Assembly (NCBI GenBank): GCA_003153875.1
Contig: PMBY01000219.1
Span: forward strand, 1 to 7,006
Length of the DNA stretch: 7,006 bases
Direction: 5' to 3'
Source of the DNA: Myxococcales bacterium
Lineage (GTDB): Bacteria > Myxococcota > Polyangia > Fen-1088
Made by a program: the position numbers and the translations under genes. The notes beneath the pieces are model-generated. The model made no database searches. It was not told where the DNA came from and saw nothing but the letters and a program-made list of their open reading frames with translations. Shown here one piece after another: positions 1-7,006 of this stretch (position 1 is its first letter; every line of letters begins with the position of its first letter).

Positions 1-1
1 T

Positions 2-364
2 CTAGCGCGCAACCAGAAGACGCAGAAGTCCTGTGGCCAGAAGGCCCCAGAGAATCGTGGCGACGAGCCAGAAGCGCCTAGCCCGGCGTCTCACTCTCGA
101 GAAGGTGCGCAGCCCAAGACCCACGTTGATAGTCGACAGCACCACCAGCAGCGCCATCCACAGCCGGCTGGAAGGCAGGCGTCGATCGGGCCCGAGCGCG
201 TAGGCCAAGGCGCCAATCAGGAAGACGGTCCCCAGCGCCGACTTGCCAATGGCCCAGCGGGTGGCCCGCGCACGAAGTTGGGCCGCCCGCACTTGGCGTA
301 GGGAATGCGCCGTCGGTTCTGCTCCTTCCGGCTCTGACTTCTCGTCAGGATCGCGTGTCGCCAT
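2..364 (-). CDS. Small three-helix membrane protein of unknown function
   Basis: This 120-residue protein is not one I recognise. The N-terminal 36 residues are hydrophilic, acidic first (DPDEKSEPEGAE) and then basic (RQVRAAQLRARATR). Three hydrophobic segments follow, at about residues 37-58, 68-85 and 98-118, separated by a short Pro/Arg loop and by a strongly basic loop (RTFSRVRRRARR, residues 86-97). By the positive-inside rule the basic loop should be cytoplasmic, as should the basic stretch before helix 1, although those two sites lie on opposite sides in a simple three-pass model, so the topology is uncertain. I chose the ATG at 364 because AAGGGA lies six bases upstream of it; the frame also extends to a TTG at 412, which has no such signal. 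The stop is at 2-4, so the gene is complete. It is divergent from the exonuclease gene. No catalytic motif is visible, so only inner-membrane location can be inferred. Confidence 0.7.
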   Translation of the reverse strand: MATRDPDEKSEPEGAEPTAHSLRQVRAAQLRARATRWAIGKSALGTVFLIGALAYALGPDRRLPSSRLWMALLVVLSTINVGLGLRTFSRVRRRARRFWLVATILWGLLATGLLRLLVAR

Positions 365-454
365 GGCCTGTCCCTTCACACTAGCCGGTTGCCATGCCAC
401 GCGCACGCTCAATAGCCCCCGCCGCGGCCAACCTTGGGTACAATGTGGCTTGCC
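365..454. promoter_or_regulatory. Divergent intergenic region, probable back-to-back promoters
   Basis: This 90-base gap separates two genes that point away from each other, so it must hold the start signals of both unless one of them is read from further upstream. On the plus strand TACAAT at 439-444 resembles a -10 box and lies 10 bases before the ATG at 455, but I see no good -35 hexamer at the usual spacing. On the minus strand the only clear signal is the ribosome binding site at 371-376. Confidence 0.35.
371..376 (-). promoter_or_regulatory. Ribosome binding site for the small membrane protein
   Basis: On the minus strand the sequence reads AAGGGA, then six bases, then ATG at 364. This favours the ATG at 364 over the in-frame TTG at 412. 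Confidence 0.55.
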
Positions 455-1177
455 ATGTCAGCCACGACCTATCTCGTACTCGACATCGAGACCATTCCCG
501 ACGGCGATCTCTACACACCGCCCCAGCCTACCCCGGGCATGGAACGTCCTTTCCCGCCGCTGTACGCCTGCAAGCCGGTGGTCATCGGGGTCATGTGGCT
601 GGATGAGCACATGGCGTGCAAGAAGATGGGGACCATCGGAGAAGCCAAGGATGAGGCGGGCATGCTCGCCGACTTCGCCGAGTTCATGGCCAAGTGGAAA
701 CCCCGCGTGGTCACCTGGAACGGACGCGGATTCGACTTGCCGGTTCTGATTCTACGCAGCCTCCGCCACGGCATCAGCCTGCCCTGGTACTACCGCGAGC
801 CTGGGTTCCGCTACCGCTTCAGCGCCGAAGGGCATTGGGACCTGGGCGACTTCCTCGCCGATTTTGGCGCCGCCCGCATGAGCTCCCTGCACGGCGCCGC
901 CCGTCTCATCGGGCTGCCTGGAAAAGAAGAAGGTCTTGATGGCAGCCAGGTCGAGGGCCTGTATCGCGCGGGTCAGATCGAGATCCTGCGCCAGTACTGC
1001 CTGTCCGACGTGGCGCAGACGGCGTTCGTGTTTCTGCGCACCCGACTGCTGGTGGGCGAAATCGATCGGCCGACCTACACGCGCGTGGCCACCGACCTGC
1101 TGGCTGCCATCGAAGCTGACGGCCGTTTCGCGCGCCTGGTGGCTCAATCCGACCGCGAGCGCCTGCTGTTGGGCTAG
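455..1177 (+). CDS. PolB-like 3'-5' exonuclease (DNA_pol_B_exo2 type)
   Basis: This 240-residue protein looks like a stand-alone 3'-5' exonuclease of the DEDDy group, related to the proofreading domain of family B DNA polymerases (Pfam DNA_pol_B_exo2, PF10108). All three exonuclease motifs are visible: Exo I as LVLDIETIPDG (D10, E12), Exo II as VTWNGRGFDLPVL (N89, F93, D94) and Exo III as YCLSDVAQT (Y181, D185). The stretch LIGLPGKEEGLDGSQV (151-166) is also typical of this family. These acidic residues would bind two metal ions and remove nucleotides from 3' ends; substrate and pathway are not known for most members. The length fits a domain-only protein with no polymerase part. The start is uncertain: the frame has ATG at 443 and 455 and TTG at 434, and none has a clear ribosome binding site. 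I prefer 455 because it begins just before the first beta strand. No operon partner is visible. Confidence 0.85.
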   Translation: MSATTYLVLDIETIPDGDLYTPPQPTPGMERPFPPLYACKPVVIGVMWLDEHMACKKMGTIGEAKDEAGMLADFAEFMAKWKPRVVTWNGRGFDLPVLILRSLRHGISLPWYYREPGFRYRFSAEGHWDLGDFLADFGAARMSSLHGAARLIGLPGKEEGLDGSQVEGLYRAGQIEILRQYCLSDVAQTAFVFLRTRLLVGEIDRPTYTRVATDLLAAIEADGRFARLVAQSDRERLLLG

Positions 1178-1200
1178 CTGCAGCTTGTCGGGGAATTGCA

Positions 1201-1215
1201 GGCCGCCAAGCGGCC
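1201..1215 (+). terminator. GC hairpin after the exonuclease gene, possible terminator
   Basis: GGCCGC, a CAA loop and GCGGCC form a perfect 6-bp stem 23 bases after the exonuclease stop. The right arm can instead pair with GGCCGC at 1217-1222 across a single G, though a one-base loop would need to open, so alternative folds are possible. No T-run follows, so if it ends transcription it is not a classical intrinsic terminator. Confidence 0.35.
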
Positions 1216-1436
1216 GGGCCGCGGCTAGCGGGTCGCGTGGGCAAGGGGGTGAGCGTGTTCGTGTGCGATACGCGGCAGGCGGAAAGCGTGGAGCGAGGGC
1301 GTGCGCGCTTCGCGTGTCGCGGGTCGCTCACCCCACAGGGGCTTCGGGACGGACAGCCCACCCTGCCCACCCCGCGCGCTTCGCGCTCGCCCGTCACGCT
1401 CACGCCAGCCGCCCACGCATGCCGCTTTCCGCTGGT

Positions 1437-1460
1437 CGCTCACGCTACCGCTACCGCTCA
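1437..1460. repeat. Short tandem repeat, four 6-bp CGCTMM units
   Basis: Four adjacent hexamers read CGCTCA, CGCTAC, CGCTAC, CGCTCA. They end four bases before the stop codon of the minus-strand START-fold gene at 1465-1467, so they would lie at the very start of its 3' untranslated region. Confidence 0.7.
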
Positions 1461-1464
1461 CGGG

Positions 1465-1920
1465 CTATCTTCTCCTCTCCACTTCGCGCTCTATCGACCC
1501 AAACATCGCGGGCAGGGAGAGCGTGAGCAGGCCATCGGTGATCTTGCGCAGCAGGAAACCGGGCACGGGGGCCTCGATGCGCAGGGCCACCTCATATTCC
1601 ACCCACGTCCCGCCCGCCTCGGCGACGAGACGCCAGCCGCCCGTCGAGTTCTTCACCACCTCTCCCTCGACGTAGGTCCACGTCACGGTTCCCGCCTGCG
1701 CGTCGCAGTCCAGGTCGAGTACGTAGCGAAAGGGCAGCACCAAGTTCCCGCGGAACTCGGCGCGCACCCTGCCAGCCTCGCTGCGCAGGACGCGGGCATG
1801 CTTGATCTCCGGAAACAGGCGCGGATAGGCGGGAAAGTCCACCACCACGGCAAAGACCTCAGCTGGCGACGCCCCCGCCATCAGGGCGCTGTGGCGCACC
1901 GGCTTCGAATTCGGATCCAT
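1465..1920 (-). CDS. START/SRPBCC-fold protein, RatA/polyketide-cyclase type
   Basis: This 151-residue protein has the length and pattern of the small single-domain START-like family (polyketide_cyc, PF03364; includes RatA and the Coq10-like lipid-binding proteins). The opening strand and first helix are seen as RHSALMAGASPAEVFAVVVD followed by the family-typical FPAYPRLFPEIKHARVL (residues 29-45). Later come GGTWVEYEVALRIEAPVPG (103-121) and a long C-terminal helix from about 122 to 151 (LPAMFGSIEREVERRR). The fold makes a hydrophobic pocket for a lipid, quinone or other ligand; the ligand cannot be read from sequence. No signal peptide is present, so it is probably cytoplasmic. The ATG at 1920 is the best start because the next in-frame ATG (1881) falls inside the first strand; no clear ribosome binding site precedes it. 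It is divergent from the M1 peptidase gene. RatA itself sits beside ratB in enterobacteria, a context absent here, so I give no symbol. Confidence 0.82.
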   Translation of the reverse strand: MDPNSKPVRHSALMAGASPAEVFAVVVDFPAYPRLFPEIKHARVLRSEAGRVRAEFRGNLVLPFRYVLDLDCDAQAGTVTWTYVEGEVVKNSTGGWRLVAEAGGTWVEYEVALRIEAPVPGFLLRKITDGLLTLSLPAMFGSIEREVERRR

Positions 1921-2002
1921 GAACCGAGATATAGCAAGGGCAGAGTAGCGAATGCCCTCGCTTTCGCGCTAACGTCAGTGATTCTTCGGAGGCCCTTTCG
2001 CC
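1921..2002. promoter_or_regulatory. Divergent intergenic region between START-fold and M1 peptidase genes
   Basis: This 82-base gap must carry the start signals for both flanking genes. On the minus strand an AT-rich TATATC-like block (about 1928-1933) lies close to the ATG at 1920, which could be a -10 box for a very short leader. A weak 5-bp inverted repeat, GCGAA at 1948-1952 and TTCGC at 1963-1967, lies in the middle. No recognisable operator was found. Confidence 0.35.
1988..1992 (+). promoter_or_regulatory. Ribosome binding site for the M1 peptidase
   Basis: GGAGG lies ten bases before the ATG at 2003. The spacing is slightly long but usable, and it supports that start. Confidence 0.65.
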
Positions 2003-4630
<2,628 letters not shown>

Positions 4631-4640
4631 GGCTGATTGT
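4631..4640. other. Ten-base gap between convergent stop codons
   Basis: The M1 peptidase TAG ends at 4630 and the lipoprotein TAG (minus strand) begins at 4643 and ends at 4641. There is no room for a terminator between them and no hairpin with a T-run stands out in the flanks, so transcripts from both sides probably overlap at their 3' ends. Confidence 0.6.
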
Positions 4641-5192
4641 CTATTTCGTCTTGCCCTTGGCCGCCGCAGCCGCGACCGAGCTCTGGTAACCGAGAAGGCT
4701 CGGCGCCTCTGCCAGACGTACCAGGCGCACGTTCACCTTGTCGTTCCTGTCGGAATAGAGGCGCGTGTGGTGAGGCAAGAAGCCCTCGGCGCGAATGTCG
4801 AGATCCAGCGGGCCCGAGCTGCGCGGGCGCTGCAGCTCGACGGTCGGTTTGTCAGGCGTGATGCGAGCGAGCTGCTTGCTGCCCCACATGACCAACGCCT
4901 TCACCGGCGGGCTGATGGACAGGGTCAGGGCCACGGTTTCCGACAGAGGGTTCGCCTCTCGTTCCTCGGACTGCAAATCGTCGTCGGCCTTCGCGCTTTC
5001 GCTGACAGGGGCTGGCGCTCGCGCAGCCTTGGGCAAGGAATCGAGTGACTTTCCCTTGCCAGAAGGCGCCGCAGTTTGAATGGGAGGGGCCGGGACCGTC
5101 GCGGGTGGCGCCGCGCGTTCGACAGGTGGCCGGCGGCAACCGTAGGCGAGGGCCATTACCAGGCAAGCCCGACCAAGCTCCCGCGCGCTCAT
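4641..5192 (-). CDS. Putative lipoprotein with PEGA-like C-terminal domain
   Basis: This 183-residue protein begins with a short signal-like segment (residues 1-18) ending ALAYGC, which puts a candidate lipidated cysteine at C19. The lipobox is imperfect because tyrosine sits at -2, so lipidation is likely rather than certain. A Pro/Ala-rich linker covers about 22-66 and a charged patch (KADDDLQSEERE) about 68-79. Residues about 86-160 (VALTLSISPPVKALVMWGSK, then TPDKPTVEL, LDLDIRAEGF, KVNVRLVRL) match the strand pattern of PEGA-type beta domains, which occur in surface and periplasmic proteins. The C-terminus is Ala/Lys-rich. Its ATG at 5192 overlaps the TGA of the upstream transpeptidase (ATGA), so the two are probably translationally coupled; GAGGG at 5202-5206 is its own ribosome binding site. 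I infer an outer-membrane or periplasmic partner of the transpeptidase. Confidence 0.72.
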   Translation of the reverse strand: MSARELGRACLVMALAYGCRRPPVERAAPPATVPAPPIQTAAPSGKGKSLDSLPKAARAPAPVSESAKADDDLQSEEREANPLSETVALTLSISPPVKALVMWGSKQLARITPDKPTVELQRPRSSGPLDLDIRAEGFLPHHTRLYSDRNDKVNVRLVRLAEAPSLLGYQSSVAAAAAKGKTK

Positions 5193-7006
5193 CGTGTCTT
5201 GCCCTCTGCGCTGGGTTCAGCGCGACCGCCGCCTGCCTTGCTCTCGGGCCCGGTGGGCGCCGAGGGCAGACTGCCGTTGGCATAGGTCGCGCCCGGTTTG
5301 CGGACATAGTCGGTGATGGGTTGTTGCGCCTGCCCTGCGATGTTTCCCTTCAGGGTCTCGACCGGCATGGGTGGATCCAATTCATAGTAAAAGCCACGCG
5401 TGGGAAGGCGCATTTCAAACACTTCCCCATCCCAATAGAAGGTGCGCCGGAAGCCGAGCGCCATGGGACCGAGTACCTTGGCGTGCCGGTGCTTGAGCAC
5501 GAACGAGAACATCCGCACCGCCAGGTTGTTGTACAGGCGATGGCAGCCGTGTGAGAAGCGGCCGCGCAAAGACAGATAGTCGAACGAGCCGTGGGTACGA
5601 ATGCCGTTGTCGAAATAGGCGACGACCTCGCCGCGCTGCTTGGCCTGCTCGTGGATGCCTGCCACCAAGCCATAGGCTGACAAGAATCCCGGTCCGGTTT
5701 CGTCGTAGTTGACCACGCGCGGGTAGCCGCCTGCGACCCACTTGGTCTTCACCATCGACGCCAGGGGCGAACTGGGCGGCGGCAGCCACACCGGCGCGGA
5801 CACGATGTGCCGCCACACCCGCTTGCCCACGTCTGAATCCTTGTAGCGGTAGTACTCCTCACCGTCAGCAGCGAGTTCCGCGCGCCAGCCGCCAATCGTG
5901 GTACGCCAACTGACCAGGGGAACCTTCTCGCCCCGCCAGCGCACATAGAGGTTGAAGGTCGGGTAGCGCGTGCGCGGCTGGGGCACCCGGTTGCCCTTGC
6001 TGTCAAAGGGGAAGTCGTACCAGATGTCGCCGCGGTCGATCTCGGCGACCAGGTCCATCTTGCGCCCGTAATACTCGGGCGGCTCGGGGAAGCGCACCGC
6101 CGCCCGCAGCCAGTGAAAATCGCCTTCCGTGTGGCGGCGAAAAAAGGCGAGCGCGTCCTCGGGCGAGGTGAGGCCCAGCCGCGCCATCAAGGCATCGGTG
6201 GCCTGTCCCACGAGGTCCGGCACGGGTACCACTTTCCCGTCGGCCGTCCGATAGCTCGGAATTGCACGGGGCTTGCCGCGCTTGGCGGGCGGCATGGCGC
6301 CGATGGCGCTGCCGTCCTCGACGAAGTTGCCAGCGTGGGCAGCCCGCTCGGCCAGTACCCGGCGCAGGGTCGCGAAGTCATTGGCAACCAGCGGCCGTGC
6401 CATGGCCTCCAGCGTGGCGTGCGTGAGGTCGGCCTGAGCGAAGACGTCATTCTTCTGCTGAAAATCCAGCACCGCCGAGCGCATGGGCGCGTCGTACAGG
6501 CCCGGCTTGTGCTTGGCTGCGTCCATCAGGCCCTCGCAGGCCAGGCGCTTCTCCACTTCGGCAAAGGCGGCGTGCTCGGCCTCCACCCGCAGATGGGCCT
6601 TCACATTGCCCGCGTAGCGAGGGTCTTTGACGGCCAACTCCTCCAGCGTGGCGACGCCCGCCTTGGCACGCGCAGCCTCGAGGCGCAGTCCGCGCTGCCG
6701 GTGCTTGGTCGCTTCCTTCTTCTCGGTACTGTGGCCGAAGGTCTCGATGCCATCCACCGCGAGCAAGCGGGCGTTGTCCACGCTGGCCTCGCAGGTGCGG
6801 GCCGCGTCCGCGAGAAAGCGCGCCCGCAGCACCGACAGCGAAGGCGGGATGCCGTACAGCTCGAGATAGTTGCGCTCGCCGGGCGGCAGGGCTTGGCCAT
6901 CACCGTCGCTGCGATCGTTGGCCAGCCCGACGAACACCGCCCGGTAGCGGTTGGGCAAGACCGCGCCGTCGGCCGCCTTGCCGTCCTGGAAGATGTAGGG
7001 CGCCCA
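5189..7006 (-). CDS. L,D-transpeptidase (YkuD fold) with peptidoglycan-binding-like segment, 5' end outside the window
   Basis: The frame is open to the window edge, so the N-terminus, including any signal peptide, is missing; 605 residues are visible. A YkuD-type catalytic domain covers about residues 345-545 of the visible part. Its signature is IRTHGSFDYLSLRGRFSHGCHRL, with the first His at 472 and the SHGC-x-R motif at 485-490, so C488 is the predicted nucleophile. Enzymes of this family form 3-3 cross-links in peptidoglycan or attach proteins to it from the periplasm. Residues about 170-205 (LYDAPMRSAVLDFQQKND and then LTHATLEAMARP) resemble a PG_binding_1 domain. The region before that is helical and charged with no family I recognise. 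The C-terminal 30 residues are a Gly/Pro/Ser-rich tail. The TTG at 6958 is not taken as the start because coding continues upstream without a break. The gene overlaps the lipoprotein gene by four bases (ATGA). Confidence 0.88.
   Translation of the reverse strand, partial: WAPYIFQDGKAADGAVLPNRYRAVFVGLANDRSDGDGQALPPGERNYLELYGIPPSLSVLRARFLADAARTCEASVDNARLLAVDGIETFGHSTEKKEATKHRQRGLRLEAARAKAGVATLEELAVKDPRYAGNVKAHLRVEAEHAAFAEVEKRLACEGLMDAAKHKPGLYDAPMRSAVLDFQQKNDVFAQADLTHATLEAMARPLVANDFATLRRVLAERAAHAGNFVEDGSAIGAMPPAKRGKPRAIPSYRTADGKVVPVPDLVGQATDALMARLGLTSPEDALAFFRRHTEGDFHWLRAAVRFPEPPEYYGRKMDLVAEIDRGDIWYDFPFDSKGNRVPQPRTRYPTFNLYVRWRGEKVPLVSWRTTIGGWRAELAADGEEYYRYKDSDVGKRVWRHIVSAPVWLPPPSSPLASMVKTKWVAGGYPRVVNYDETGPGFLSAYGLVAGIHEQAKQRGEVVAYFDNGIRTHGSFDYLSLRGRFSHGCHRLYNNLAVRMFSFVLKHRHAKVLGPMALGFRRTFYWDGEVFEMRLPTRGFYYELDPPMPVETLKGNIAGQAQQPITDYVRKPGATYANGSLPSAPTGPESKAGGGRAEPSAEGKTR
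5202..5206 (-). promoter_or_regulatory. Ribosome binding site for the PEGA-like lipoprotein, inside the upstream gene
   Basis: On the minus strand GAGGG lies nine bases before the ATG at 5192, within the last codons of the transpeptidase gene. Together with the ATGA overlap this supports coupled translation of the pair. Confidence 0.55.

Larger units (their letters stand above)
1178..1464. repeat. Repeat-rich gap between convergent genes (REP-like, unclassified)
   Basis: No gene is credible in these 287 bases. They hold many short repeats: GCGCGCTTCGCG as a direct repeat at 1303-1314 and 1374-1385; GGTCGCTCAC at 1322-1331 and 1434-1443; GCGGAAAGCG at 1279-1288 with its inverse at 1423-1432; GTGAGCGTG at 1249-1257 with its inverse at 1395-1403; and a hexamer tandem at 1437-1460. 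The second GCGCGCTTCGCG copy extends to a perfect 5-bp stem with a 3-base loop (1374-1386). The two inverted pairs interleave rather than nest, so they cannot form one simple cruciform. The position between convergent stops fits a repetitive extragenic element, but a family cannot be named without looking elsewhere in the genome. Confidence 0.5.

Noticed and set aside
752..1147. A 131-codon open frame opposite the exonuclease gene
   Set aside because: It shows the same codon-register effect, and the sense frame carries all three exonuclease motifs.
1176..1185. Palindrome AGCTGCAGCT overlapping the exonuclease stop codon
   Set aside because: It has no loop and no following T-run, so it is a poor terminator; a 10-base palindrome alone is weak evidence for a binding site.
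1907..1918. Adjacent EcoRI and BamHI sites (GAATTCGGATCC), like a cloning linker
   Set aside because: They fall in the first codons of the START-fold gene (MDPNS). Coding and natural intergenic sequence continue on both sides with no vector sequence, so coincidence is the simplest explanation. Inspecting the raw reads across 1890-1940 would settle it.

Overview
The window is GC-rich (roughly two thirds G+C by eye) and densely coded, with six protein genes and no RNA gene, CRISPR array or insertion sequence that I can see. Together, the GC content, the avoidance of TTA, CTA and TCA codons, a large M1 peptidase fused to HEAT repeats, a PEGA-like putative lipoprotein and a large L,D-transpeptidase suggest a Gram-negative bacterium of the Myxococcota or another former deltaproteobacterial group. 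This assignment is an inference and could be wrong; the window holds no phylogenetic marker.

Layout, left to right: (1) a small three-helix membrane protein on the minus strand (2-364); (2) a 90-base divergent gap, then a PolB-like 3'-5' exonuclease on the plus strand (455-1177); (3) a 287-base gap between convergent genes (1178-1464), rich in short direct, inverted and tandem repeats; (4) a START/SRPBCC-fold protein of the RatA/polyketide-cyclase type on the minus strand (1465-1920); (5) an 82-base divergent gap, then an 875-residue M1 metallopeptidase with a HEAT-repeat, coiled-coil and basic C-terminus (2003-4630); (6) only 10 bases beyond its stop, the convergent end of a minus-strand operon. 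That operon is an L,D-transpeptidase (5189-7006, its start outside the window) followed by a PEGA-like putative lipoprotein (4641-5192), the two joined by an ATGA stop/start overlap.

The only clear functional unit is the transpeptidase-lipoprotein pair, which points to peptidoglycan remodelling or to tethering of an envelope protein. The other genes look like independent housekeeping or accessory genes in alternating orientation. I found no convincing evidence of a wholly new system. The best leads are the transpeptidase-lipoprotein pair and the repeat-rich gap at 1178-1464.
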